Shown in pieces: positions 9,912 to 20,177 of a stretch of 64,000 nucleotides of DNA. The stretch is from an uncultured Granulosicoccaceae bacterium (GTDB taxonomy: Bacteria; Pseudomonadota; Gammaproteobacteria; Granulosicoccales; Granulosicoccaceae). A model generated the notes under the pieces. It saw only the letters and a program-made list of their open reading frames with translations. It made no database searches and was not told the DNA's origin. The DNA is taken from contig CALKXD010000132.1 of the NCBI GenBank assembly GCA_938003855.1, positions 1 through 64,000 of the forward strand, read 5' to 3'. Positions within the stretch are counted from its first letter, which is position 1. The number at the start of each line of letters is the position of its first letter. The position numbers and the translations under genes were made by a program.

Positions 9912-10327
9912 ATTAAAATGTTAAAAGCTCAGATCGCGACCGTGAGAGTCTTTGTCTGAACACGTTTAGCCAATTGACTAAATTCGGTTGCTTGAGTGCA
10001 GCAATTTATGCCACAGCCGGTACTGATTCCCGGTTATTGCTCTGTACCGGGACATCCGTCTGCCACGGGGAACGCCATCGCAACATGCGCGCTACCCGGC
10101 GGCAACGCGAACAATTATACCACCACTGGCGGTGCGAACCCTAGCCCCGAAATTCGGTTTGCCCGGCCTCAGCTGATCGATTGTATAAATTGCGAGGTCT
10201 TTCCGATTAGTATCGGTAACTTACAGAACACAGGCTCCCTCGACACACGGGTTGGCGATTAACCCGCTGGCTTAAATCGGTTGCGGCTCAAGCCGACCAG
10301 CAGCCGTGTCAGGCAAGGCAGATACCG

Positions 10328-12619
10328 CTACCGGGACTTGAGGGCGGACAGGCAGCGCAGTATTTCCTCAGGTGTTGCCGGGGCATTCAGTTGCGGGAAC
10401 GCGACAGAATCAGTCGCGGCCGCGACGGCCTGCCGAATAGCCGACCAGACCGAAATAGCAAGCATCAGCGGAGGCTCACCGACAGCTTTGCTTCGCATGA
10501 CTGTGTCCGCAGCATTCGGACTGTCCGCCAGCAAGGCGACATTGAATTGCTCAGGCACATCACTGATCGCGGGAATTTTATAGGTCGCCGGCCCGTCGGT
10601 TAGCAGACGACCGCCGGCATCCCAGACCAGCTCTTCGTTAGTCAGCCAGCCAACCCCTTGAATATAGCCACCTTCAATCTGACCAATATCAATAGCCGGG
10701 TTAATCGACTGACCGACATCATGGAGGATATCGGCACGGAGGATTTTCGACTCGCCTGTCAGTGTATCTATAATGACTTCACTGACCGCTGCGCCATTGG
10801 CATAGTACAGAAACGGTTTTCCCCTGGCGTTGTCCCGATCATAATAAATCTCAGGCGTCTTGTAATAGCCAGTGGCGGACAATGGCACCCGGGCCATATA
10901 GGCAGAGTGCGCCAGTTCAGACCAGGTCTGGACAACCTTGTTATTCAGCACGACCCCCGCAGCAGACAGCTGCACTGACGACTCAGCGCAATCAAAGGTC
11001 TCCGTTACATGTGACAGCAGACGCTGCTTTAACTCGCGCGCGGCTCGAAGTGCCGCCATTCCATTGATGTCGGTGCCGGACGACGCCGCTGTGGGCGATG
11101 TATTCGGCACCTTGTCAGTTCGCGTTGCCGAGACCTTTATCCGCTCGACGGCTAATCCGAGTTCGGCAGAGACTATCTGCGCCACCTTGATGAACAATCC
11201 CTGCCCCATCTCGGTACCACCATGGTTAAGATGCAAGGTGCCGTCACTGTACAGATGCAACAGCGCGCCCCCCTGATTCAGATGAGTGGCCGTGAACGAG
11301 ATCCCAAACTTGACCGGCGTCAGCGCGATGCCTTTCTTCAGAATTGCGCTGGATTTATTAAATGCGATAATCGCCTCACGTCGTCGCCGGTAGTCGGAGT
11401 CAATCTCGAGTTGATCAACAATAGCCGGCACATTGAAATCAGTGATCTGCTGATGGTATGGAGTTACATCACGGCTGGTTTCGCCGTAGAAGTTCCGCTT
11501 GCGCACATCGAGCGGATCAAGATTCAACGAAAACGCAATTTCATCTATAACGGTTTCCATGGCAATCATGCCCTGCGGGCCACCGAAGCCACGGAACGCC
11601 GTATTCGACACAGTGTTCGACTTGCAGCGCAGACCGTCGATCTGCACGTTGGGCAGATAATAAGCATTGTCACTGTGGAACATTGCACGATCGACAATGG
11701 CATCGGACAAATCCGGAGAAGACCCGCACTGACCGGCCAATTCAAAGCAAAGCGCTTCTATTTCACCGGTAGATTTATAACCAGCCTCATAACGATTTTG
11801 AAAATTGTGCCGCTTGCCGGTCATGATCATATCGTCGCGTCGAGACAGACGACAGACCACCGTACAACGATTACGCACAGCGAACAAAGCGGCGAAACAA
11901 CAACTGGCATTGGCGTGAGTTTCCTTGCCACCGAACCCGCCCCCCATACGCCGGGTTTCAATAACCACCGCATTCATCGGAATGGCCAATACTTCGGCAA
12001 CCAATTTTTGCGCTTCTGTCGGGTTTTGATTTGACGACTGTACATGCACACCACCGTCTTCATCGCACCGTGCAATTGCCACCTGCCCTTCCAGGTAGAA
12101 GTGCTCCTGGCCGCCCACCGTCATTACGCCGGCTAACCGGTGTTGTGCATCAGGCAGAGCATCCTGCGCATTGCCCCGCTGCATACGATGAGGCGGCCGC
12201 ACATAGATTTTATTTTCTATAGCCGTCTGAATATCCAGCAGCGGTGTTTCTTCGTGGTAGCTTATGTTGGCCGACAGTACAGCGCGGCGCGCATTGTCTG
12301 CAGTATCAGCCAGCACTGCAAAAATCGCCTGCCCCATAAAATCCACTGCGCCGGACGTCATCAGAGGGTCACCCGGAAACACCGGGCCAATATCACAATG
12401 ACCGGGAATATCATCAACCGTGACAATATCGGTCACACCCTCACTGGCAAGAACGTCGGTTAAATCGATAGATTCAATCTGCCCGCAGGCGATTGATGAA
12501 CCACCGATTGCCACATATTTCTGATCTGAGGTTCGACTGATATCGTCAACATAGACAGCAGCACCGGTCACATGCTTAACTGCGCTGTCCTGTGCCCGTG
12601 AGTCACCCGACATAGTCAA
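10328..12619 (-). CDS. xdhB: Xanthine dehydrogenase molybdopterin-binding subunit
   Basis: 763 aa; KHVTGAAVYVDDI, EGQVAIARCDEDGGVHVQSSNQNPTEAQKLVAEVL, RRMGGGFGGKETHA, NTAFRGFGGPQGM, GGTEMGQGLFIKVAQ. Confidence 0.93.
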   Translation of the reverse strand: MTMSGDSRAQDSAVKHVTGAAVYVDDISRTSDQKYVAIGGSSIACGQIESIDLTDVLASEGVTDIVTVDDIPGHCDIGPVFPGDPLMTSGAVDFMGQAIFAVLADTADNARRAVLSANISYHEETPLLDIQTAIENKIYVRPPHRMQRGNAQDALPDAQHRLAGVMTVGGQEHFYLEGQVAIARCDEDGGVHVQSSNQNPTEAQKLVAEVLAIPMNAVVIETRRMGGGFGGKETHANASCCFAALFAVRNRCTVVCRLSRRDDMIMTGKRHNFQNRYEAGYKSTGEIEALCFELAGQCGSSPDLSDAIVDRAMFHSDNAYYLPNVQIDGLRCKSNTVSNTAFRGFGGPQGMIAMETVIDEIAFSLNLDPLDVRKRNFYGETSRDVTPYHQQITDFNVPAIVDQLEIDSDYRRRREAIIAFNKSSAILKKGIALTPVKFGISFTATHLNQGGALLHLYSDGTLHLNHGGTEMGQGLFIKVAQIVSAELGLAVERIKVSATRTDKVPNTSPTAASSGTDINGMAALRAARELKQRLLSHVTETFDCAESSVQLSAAGVVLNNKVVQTWSELAHSAYMARVPLSATGYYKTPEIYYDRDNARGKPFLYYANGAAVSEVIIDTLTGESKILRADILHDVGQSINPAIDIGQIEGGYIQGVGWLTNEELVWDAGGRLLTDGPATYKIPAISDVPEQFNVALLADSPNAADTVMRSKAVGEPPLMLAISVWSAIRQAVAAATDSVAFPQLNAPATPEEILRCLSALKSR

Positions 12620-14075
12620 TTACCCTCGTTGCTGTACGGCTGTCATTGACTTCAACAGCAAGCCGCCGCAGCAGATTTTTACACACCTGTAATCGATACC
12701 ACTCACTGGCGCGGGCATCGCTAATCGGTTTGAAATCTGCTTCAAGTGCCGCGTCGGCCAACGCTAGAACTGCCTCATCCAGCGGCTTGCCAGTCAGTAC
12801 CTGTTCCAGCGCCACAGCGCGTTTGGGCACCGCCGCCATACCGCCGAATGCTGCTGACAGTGACGATACTTCGGCGCCTTTCATCGTTAGCTGGAATACC
12901 GCTAGAGCCGCAGAGATATCATCATCGAGGCGCTTGCTGATTTTGTAGATCTTCACTATCGGGCCATCGGCAGCAGCGGGCAATGACGACTGAGGTATAC
13001 GGATTTCCACCAGTATTTCATCTGCCCGCAGCACGGTCTTCCGGTAATCGATAAAATAATCTTCAATCGCAATGACGCGTTGCTCGACGCTTGATTGCAA
13101 TACCAGTTGCGCACGCAGCGCAATAAGCAGAGGAGGCAGGTCACCGATTGGCGACGCATTCGCAATGTTGCCGCCAACCGTACCTCTATTGCGTACTTGC
13201 GTTGACCCGAATCGCTTCAGCAGTGCGCCTATATCTACACACTGCGCCTCGAAGTGCTGCTGAAAGTCGGCAAGCGGGTAAGCCGCACCAATACACCAAT
13301 GCGCATCACGCTCCGTACAGTAGTTTAATTCTTCAACGTGCTGCAACGAAATAATCTGTTTGAGTTTCCGGTGCCGCTGTGTCACCAACAGGGCCAGGTC
13401 GGTACCACCGGCCAGTATCGATGCATCAGGATACTGCGCGCGCAGCTCACAAACCGCCGCTATCGACCGTGGTCGATAAAACGCACCGTGAGCTGTGCTG
13501 TCATCAGATTGCAACGACTTCAGTTGCGCGATCGTTGCTGCGGCTTCAGCGCTGAACGTGTCGCGGTAGCTGGACGAGCAACAAGCATCCAGCGCCATAC
13601 GCGCTGCATCGACGATAGGTCGATACCCGGTACACCGGCAGAGGTTGCCACCCAGGGCTTGATCAATGACGTCACGCTGCCCGGACGCCGCAGCGGGTCG
13701 GGTATGGTTTTTAGTCAATGCGAAGATCGACATAACGATACCGGGTGTACAAAAACCGCACTGCGAGCCATGGCAATCAACCATCGCCTGTTGAGCCGGA
13801 TGCAGTTTCCCGGGTGATGCCAGATGCTCTACCGTCAGCAACTGGCAGCCATGCAATGACCCGACAAACGCAATACAGGTATTGATCGACCGGTAGCAAA
13901 GCTTGTCGTTTACCAGCGAGACAACGACGGCGGTGCAGGCGCCACAATCGCCGGAGCCACAACCCTCTTTGGTACCGCACAGACCTTGGTAATCCCGAAG
14001 GTAGGACAACACCGTTAGATCGGGTGAGAGCTCATCGCTTTCGACTAGGGTGTCATTGAGGAGGAATCGCAGCAC
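12603..14075 (-). CDS. xdhA: Xanthine dehydrogenase small subunit (2Fe-2S / FAD)
   Basis: 490 aa; GLCGTKEGCGSGDCGACTAVVV, CGFCTPGIVMSIFAL, GGNLCRCTGYRPIVDA, STQVRNRGTVGGNIANASPIGDLPPLLIAL. Confidence 0.93.
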   Translation of the reverse strand: MLRFLLNDTLVESDELSPDLTVLSYLRDYQGLCGTKEGCGSGDCGACTAVVVSLVNDKLCYRSINTCIAFVGSLHGCQLLTVEHLASPGKLHPAQQAMVDCHGSQCGFCTPGIVMSIFALTKNHTRPAAASGQRDVIDQALGGNLCRCTGYRPIVDAARMALDACCSSSYRDTFSAEAAATIAQLKSLQSDDSTAHGAFYRPRSIAAVCELRAQYPDASILAGGTDLALLVTQRHRKLKQIISLQHVEELNYCTERDAHWCIGAAYPLADFQQHFEAQCVDIGALLKRFGSTQVRNRGTVGGNIANASPIGDLPPLLIALRAQLVLQSSVEQRVIAIEDYFIDYRKTVLRADEILVEIRIPQSSLPAAADGPIVKIYKISKRLDDDISAALAVFQLTMKGAEVSSLSAAFGGMAAVPKRAVALEQVLTGKPLDEAVLALADAALEADFKPISDARASEWYRLQVCKNLLRRLAVEVNDSRTATRVIDYVG

Positions 14076-14254
14076 TCTATTTTCACCTGGTTCGTGAACA
14101 GCTGTAATTCTAGCCTGTTATTGTGGCCGCAGAAGCCAATCTTTATCGAAGTGAAACGGCGGAAAGACTTCTGAATGTTTGCATAGCAAACCGCGACAGA
14201 CAAGATATTAACAGCGCCAGTTTGCCGGACGCCGTTATAGTATGCGGTGCGGTG

Positions 14255-15055
14255 TCAGGGATTAGCAATGGTCGTGACTAGTTCGCCGTAGATCCATCCA
14301 CTGAAACTGCTGTCTTCGGTTTCGACATTCACCCATTGACCATCACGTGCATATTCTGTGAGCCTGTCACCGCGCTCCACCTGCGTGAGGATGGAGAAAT
14401 TTACCCCCGGCCCCTGCCGCAGGTTCACGACTGCTTCGCGCACAACAACCACCCCCTGCGCGACCAGCGCTGAGTCGCTTGTGGATGCGCTTTCACCATT
14501 ACCGACAATTACCGGCGCGACATCGCGCTTCGGCAATGCCACCACGGCGAACCCGTCACTGGCCGGTTGCGGGGTGCTGGAGGCGGGAATTTGCTCTGCT
14601 AGCACCTGCATTGATTCGGAGGTCTCGGTTGCGGGTATTGCGACCGGTGCCTGTGACGCCGGGGACACATCGACTATCTGGCCCAATGACCCGTTGCCGT
14701 CATTCTGCGGCAGGTACAGGTAGGCGATAAAACCGACGATAGCGACCAACGCGACTATCGACACTACCCGGGCCCAGTTTCCGATAGTGCCAGCCAGATC
14801 CGGTGTCTCACCCGGTCCCAGCAGCAAACGGCTGCCTGACTGCCGGATACCGTCATTGTGCAACTTAACGAATACCAGCCCGGTAATAGCTGCCACCGGC
14901 CAAATCAGCAAAAAAGCGTACAAGCCGAGTTCTGAAAAAAACAAAACCGCCAGCACCAGTGTCAGGAACACCGCAGCAGCCATACTGCTGTAGGCGAGCC
15001 CCAACGGACCGAAAATCAGGGTTGCAGCTAACTGGGTTGGTAGAGACTTCAGCAT
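14255..15055 (-). CDS. Membrane protein with C-terminal bacterial SH3 domain
   Basis: Three N-terminal hydrophobic segments; VVVREAVVNLRQGPGVNFSILTQVERGDRLTEYARDGQWVNVETEDSSFSGWIYGELV is SH3b-like. Confidence 0.75.
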   Translation of the reverse strand: MLKSLPTQLAATLIFGPLGLAYSSMAAAVFLTLVLAVLFFSELGLYAFLLIWPVAAITGLVFVKLHNDGIRQSGSRLLLGPGETPDLAGTIGNWARVVSIVALVAIVGFIAYLYLPQNDGNGSLGQIVDVSPASQAPVAIPATETSESMQVLAEQIPASSTPQPASDGFAVVALPKRDVAPVIVGNGESASTSDSALVAQGVVVVREAVVNLRQGPGVNFSILTQVERGDRLTEYARDGQWVNVETEDSSFSGWIYGELVTTIANP

Positions 15056-15460
15056 ATCTTATTCTCAATATTCAGAGCATGCACTCGGTGCGTGACCGGA
15101 ATTCTTTCATAACCTTATGTTTTCAGGGTTTTTAGTCGGTTGTGTCAGAGGTAGAAATCAACCTGTACGACCGCATTAACACACCGTATCACGTCACTGG
15201 TCCGTATCATGGTCACTGCAAAGTTCACCCTTTGCCTGTGCAAAACAAGCGCCACGCTTGGTTTAAAACTCTGCACCGGAACACGACAGGCTATCAGAAC
15301 AGTCCGTCGAGATGAAATCCATGGGTAACTTTGTGCACAACAACACACCGTCACACCGACCCGCAAAGCTGTGAGAATGGTACTACGCTTGTTTGTAAAC
15401 GACCGCAACGTTAGGGTGATACCCGTCACACCCCAACCCACTAACTGCCAAGGGGAAATT

Positions 15461-17011
15461 ATGCCCAAGCGTATCCACCCATTATACCTGTTGGTCATCG
15501 GCATGTTGTCATTATCGGCCAATGCTGCCTACTTTCCGGATGGCATTGATTGGACCAACCCGTCATCCACCCGATTTGTGCAGTCCTTACACCTGAATAT
15601 GCTCGGGCGGGCTCCGCAAAACCGCGAAGTTACTGCAGCCACCACCCAGCTGCAATCTGCTGATTCCCGCGAACAACGGCTGCGACTGTTTCTTCAAATC
15701 GAAGGCAGCGGCGAGTACCAGCGATTGTTCAATGACTCCGACCGCAGCTGGCGGATTTTTCAGGCCCCGGACTACAACTACAACGCAGGAGACGGATTCT
15801 GGCGCTATCAGGCCGCCAGATTCAAACCGGACGGCTTTCAATTATTGCGCTCCGGCGGCGCGTACTCACAGCAAATCGCCAAGGCCATTGCCGGTTACTA
15901 CAACGATTTCTGCTATCAACAACCCTGCGTCAATGATCCGCAAGTAGCCAATGTTCGAGGCGCGCCCGCGGCAGACCGGAATGTCAACCTCGCGCACGCT
16001 TGTGCTGACACGGCAAACCACACCAGCCAGTTTGAGTGGGCCGGCAGCAACGGTACGACTTATCCGGTTGGTATCAACGATCGCACCCTGTGCATGGGGC
16101 AGCACTACTACGAAGCTGTCGACCTGGTGCTGCAGAGGCACCAGTGTGATAGCGGCTACCAAAACTGCCGTCGCGATGCCGGCAGGGATCTGCGCGGACA
16201 GCGCTCAGGGCGGGACAGCGCCGGTAATCCCGCCATATATTTTCGCGACGGGTCACGGTTGTCGTTACTCACCAGCAGCGACACCAGTGACGCTCAGCGC
16301 CATTCCGCACCGACCGCTCAACCGACACCGACCGGACAGGTACACGCCTGCGGCGACCCGCAGCAAGCCACCAGCCGCTATCAGTGGCGTGGCCCGCAGG
16401 GCAACACGATTGCCAGCGGCGTCGATAGCTCGGTGGTCTGTATGAACAATTTTTATTTCGTGATTGACGGCCTCACCCTGCTTCGCTACCAATGCTCGAG
16501 CGGCTTTGCCAATTGTCAGCGCCAGCCGTCACAGGATCTGACTGCCAAACGACGAGTGCGTATCGACGGTGCACCCGGCATGGAGTTCAGTGACGGCACC
16601 ACGCTCGCGCTGGTTCAGCAGGGCCAAAGCAACGGCCTTAAGCCATCGACCGGCAACACCACTGACGACCCGTTTGCGCAGCCACAGCGCCAGCCCACTG
16701 TACAAAGCAGACGCCGCGGCGAGCACGACTGCGCCGACCCGACCCGACGCATCAGCCAGTTCCGCTGGACCAGAAAGAACGGCGCAACCACCTGGCCAGA
16801 TGGCATTGATGGCAGCATCGTCTGCCAGAGCAACAGCTACTATGTCATCGAAGGCGTCACGTTACGCCACCACCGCTGCGATGACAGCTTTATGAACTGT
16901 CGCGCCAATCCACGCAACGATCTGATTGCACTGCAGGATGGCAACGATCGCAACGGCTACCGCACATTGGTATTTGCCAACGGCGACACGCTGTCACTGA
17001 TCAGTCGCTAA
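15461..17011 (+). CDS. Secreted protein: DUF4214-like N-terminal region plus three four-Cys repeats
   Basis: Start MPKRIHPLYLLVIGMLSLSANA (signal peptide, inside ORF 15371-17011); RFVQSLHLNMLGRAPQNREV resembles DUF4214; three ~92-aa repeats starting H(A/D)C(A/G)D at 15995, 16343 and 16724. Confidence 0.75.
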   Translation: MPKRIHPLYLLVIGMLSLSANAAYFPDGIDWTNPSSTRFVQSLHLNMLGRAPQNREVTAATTQLQSADSREQRLRLFLQIEGSGEYQRLFNDSDRSWRIFQAPDYNYNAGDGFWRYQAARFKPDGFQLLRSGGAYSQQIAKAIAGYYNDFCYQQPCVNDPQVANVRGAPAADRNVNLAHACADTANHTSQFEWAGSNGTTYPVGINDRTLCMGQHYYEAVDLVLQRHQCDSGYQNCRRDAGRDLRGQRSGRDSAGNPAIYFRDGSRLSLLTSSDTSDAQRHSAPTAQPTPTGQVHACGDPQQATSRYQWRGPQGNTIASGVDSSVVCMNNFYFVIDGLTLLRYQCSSGFANCQRQPSQDLTAKRRVRIDGAPGMEFSDGTTLALVQQGQSNGLKPSTGNTTDDPFAQPQRQPTVQSRRRGEHDCADPTRRISQFRWTRKNGATTWPDGIDGSIVCQSNSYYVIEGVTLRHHRCDDSFMNCRANPRNDLIALQDGNDRNGYRTLVFANGDTLSLISR

Positions 17012-17165
17012 CCCCACAACCAGTGTCGGGCAGACTACCTGCTCGACACCTGCAATCTACTGTCATGCGTTACACTATGCCGGTTGCTGTCACCATTTAT
17101 TGCAGCACACCCGGCAACAACCCACCCTGTTCAGCAACGTTCCGTCCCGAGGCCCGTCTCCAGTA

Positions 17166-19061
17166 ATGCTGTCATTTTCCAACCTGTCCGTCCGTCGCGG
17201 CCCCAGACTGCTGCTGAAAGAAAGCACATTCACTATTCATCGCGGTCACAAAGTGGGTATCACCGGCGCAAACGGCACCGGCAAATCAACGCTGCTGTCA
17301 TTGATTATGGGAGAGCTCAGCGCCGATTCCGGTGATTTCGACATGCCCCGCAATCTGGTGGTAGCGCATGTAGCGCAGGAGACGTCGGCATCTGCACGAC
17401 CTGCAATCGAGCACGTCATCGACGGCGACGTCGAGTTGCGCCGACTGCAACAACGCCTCGACGATACAACAAAAGACGGTCTTGCCCTTGCAGAGCTGCA
17501 CAGCGCTATCGAAAACGTCGGTGGCTATACCGCGGAGTCCCGGGCTGCCACATTATTAAACGGCCTTGGTTTTACTACGGATCAGATCCGGCAACCGGTG
17601 CAAAGCTTCAGCGGTGGCTGGCGCATGCGACTCAACCTGGCGCGCGCGCTGATGTGTCGCTCTGACTTATTACTGCTCGATGAGCCAACCAACCATCTCG
17701 ACCTCGATGCGGTCATCTGGCTGGAATCGTGGCTGAAAGTTTACCCCGGGACGCTGCTGCTGATTTCTCATGATCGCGAGTTTCTCGACAACGTTGTCAC
17801 TGAAGTGGCCCATATTGAACACGAGCGCCTGAAACTCTATACCGGTAATTACTCACAGTTCGAACGAATCCGCGCCGAACACTTATCAGCGCAGCAATCC
17901 GCACACGATAAGCAACAGCGCGACATTGCCCACATGAACAGCTACGTAACACGCTTTCGTGCCAAAGCGACAAAAGCGAAGCAAGCCCAGAGTCGCATCA
18001 AGGCGCTATCACGGCTTGAGCTGATCGCCCCGGCCCATGTCGATTCACCGTTCAAATTTTCCTTTAAAGAACCTGAAAAACACCCCAACCCGCTGGTCAG
18101 AGTGAACAACGCGGCAGTGGGCTACGATGGCGAGGCATTGCTGTCAAAAATAAAATTCGAAATGCACTCTGACGCACGCATCGGCTTGCTCGGTCCCAAC
18201 GGTGCCGGGAAATCAACATTAATAAAAATGCTGGCAGCTGAACTCGAGGTTCTCAGCGGCGAACTGCACTTTGCCAAAGACACAAAAATTGCCTACTTTG
18301 CACAGCATCAACTCGATCAGCTAAATCTGAGCGCAACACCGGTGGCGCATCTGCGAGAGCTCGACAAAAACGCCAGTGAAGCAGATCTGCGGACATTTCT
18401 CGGCGGCTTCGGATTTCAAGGGGAGCGCGCGTTCGACCCGGTCGCACCGTTTTCCGGCGGTGAGAAAGCTCGACTGGTACTGGCCATGCTGGTCTATCAG
18501 AAGCCCAACATGCTGTTACTCGATGAGCCCAGCAACCACCTGGATATCCAGATGCGGCATGCACTCACTGTCGCCCTACAGGACTTCACCGGGGGCATTG
18601 TGCTGATCTCACACGACCGGCATCTGTTGAAAATGGCCTGTGACCGACTGCTGCTGGTGAACGATGGCAAAGTCGATGAGTTTGACGGTGATATAGATTC
18701 CTACCCGAAGTGGCTGCAAAGCCGCAACAAACCATCAAGCAGCACACCTGAATCTAAACCAGCTCAGACAAGTGCCGTAAACAGCAAAGATAAAAAACGC
18801 CTCGATGCAGAAGCACGCCAGCGACTCGCGCCATTGCGCAACGAAGTCCGGGCTCTGGAAAAGCAACTGGATCGCCTGTCAGGTAAAAAAGAAACTCTGC
18901 AAAGCAAGCTGGCGGATGACGCGCTTTATACCGACGACAAAAAAGACGAGCTCAAGGATTTACTCTGGCAGCAGGCAGAGCTGACCAAATCCATAGAAGG
19001 CGTTGAAGAAGAATGGATGGATAAGGCCGAGCAACTGGAGCAAGCCCAACGCGGGGCCTGA
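17166..19061 (+). CDS. ABC-F family ATPase (YheS-like)
   Basis: Two ABC domains: GITGANGTGKSTLL / SGGWRMRLNLARALMCRSDLLLLDEPTNHLD and GLLGPNGAGKSTLIK / SGGEKARLVLAMLVYQKPNMLLLDEPSNHLD; ATG at 17166. Confidence 0.92.
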   Translation: MLSFSNLSVRRGPRLLLKESTFTIHRGHKVGITGANGTGKSTLLSLIMGELSADSGDFDMPRNLVVAHVAQETSASARPAIEHVIDGDVELRRLQQRLDDTTKDGLALAELHSAIENVGGYTAESRAATLLNGLGFTTDQIRQPVQSFSGGWRMRLNLARALMCRSDLLLLDEPTNHLDLDAVIWLESWLKVYPGTLLLISHDREFLDNVVTEVAHIEHERLKLYTGNYSQFERIRAEHLSAQQSAHDKQQRDIAHMNSYVTRFRAKATKAKQAQSRIKALSRLELIAPAHVDSPFKFSFKEPEKHPNPLVRVNNAAVGYDGEALLSKIKFEMHSDARIGLLGPNGAGKSTLIKMLAAELEVLSGELHFAKDTKIAYFAQHQLDQLNLSATPVAHLRELDKNASEADLRTFLGGFGFQGERAFDPVAPFSGGEKARLVLAMLVYQKPNMLLLDEPSNHLDIQMRHALTVALQDFTGGIVLISHDRHLLKMACDRLLLVNDGKVDEFDGDIDSYPKWLQSRNKPSSSTPESKPAQTSAVNSKDKKRLDAEARQRLAPLRNEVRALEKQLDRLSGKKETLQSKLADDALYTDDKKDELKDLLWQQAELTKSIEGVEEEWMDKAEQLEQAQRGA

Positions 19062-19204
19062 CGACAACACCCGCTTGACGCACCTATCAGCCGGCTGATT
19101 CGTCGCAACCCTGCAGCGACACACACATTACCCGGGGCTGCCTGATACCCGACCAGCATCCGGCACCACCGCGGTCGGGATTGCGCCAGATCAATAGCCG
19201 GCCC

Positions 19205-19681
19205 CTACTGCTTCAGAGCCTTGACAATAGAACTCTCATACTCGTCCTGTTTCGCCACCGTAAAACCCTGATGAACCTTTTCAATCGTGCCGTCCCGACC
19301 TATAACCACACTGGTCGGCATACCAACGACGTCGAACGAATTGGCCAGCTCCCCGGCATCATCAAAGCCAATGGTCAAATTGCTGCCGTTTTCGTCAGCA
19401 AACTGCAGCGCCAGCGCATGATCTGTATCCAGTGACACGGCCACCACCTTCAGTCCGTCTTCGGCGTATTTATCCTGCAACTCGCTCATCCACGGGAACG
19501 ACTCAAGACAGGGCCCGCACCAGGTTGCCCAGAAATCCAGATAAATTACCTCGCCCAGGTGCTGCTTGCTAACGAAGGTACCTTCAGCCAGAGGAACTTC
19601 AAACTCAACGGGTGTTTCCCGGCTACAGCCAGCCAGACTAATCAGCACGATCATCGCAGCGGCATGCAGGTAACGCGTCAT
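19205..19681 (-). CDS. TlpA-family thiol-disulfide oxidoreductase, lipoprotein
   Basis: Lipobox VLISLAGC; YLDFWATWCGPCLESFPWMSELQDKY redox motif WCGPC; start MTRYLH within ORF 19205-19696. Confidence 0.9.
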   Translation of the reverse strand: MTRYLHAAAMIVLISLAGCSRETPVEFEVPLAEGTFVSKQHLGEVIYLDFWATWCGPCLESFPWMSELQDKYAEDGLKVVAVSLDTDHALALQFADENGSNLTIGFDDAGELANSFDVVGMPTSVVIGRDGTIEKVHQGFTVAKQDEYESSIVKALKQ

Positions 19682-20177
19682 GGGTTTTTTATACATAGAG
19701 GGTCGGACACTGCGGATGGGAAATTGTTCTGAACGAAGCGGTCTTTCTTACAGCTTTACGCAAGTGGCACCAGAACAGCCAGCCGCAGATCCACTCACCC
19801 ATTGCAGGCTATTGCAATAGCCGCCAATGGAACGAATATGCGTCTGACGCAATACCATGCTGCATCACACCGGGGCTCAATAAACGCGCCGGAACGTACT
19901 GAGCGTGACCATAACAGAGGGCCGGCACTACCTCGCTCCAGCGCTCAGTATAACGAATCTCCACGCCATGTCATAACAGCACCGACACAAGCGCCAATCA
20001 CCCTACAGAGCAAAGTCAATACCGGACCGCATAATCGGATTGCCCCTTTACCGTGCCGTTACCGGCTATACTGCCTGCCACAGCACAAGACGTATTGTCC
20101 CTGACAATGCCCCTGGATTGCCGGTTACTCCAGGCGGCCATACCCGGCTACTCAGATCTTCAGGTAAGAAGTCCGTG

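Noticed and set aside
11222-12034. 270-aa plus-strand ORF opposite xdhB, and similar antisense ORFs opposite xdhA (13338-13817) and other genes
   Set aside because: Fully embedded antisense to confidently assigned genes; translations show no recognisable domain and are expected in moderately GC-rich DNA.
17166-19061. ABC-F protein as an antibiotic-resistance determinant
   Set aside because: Motifs fit the widespread housekeeping YheS-type ABC-F; no resistance-subfamily interdomain features recognisable by eye.
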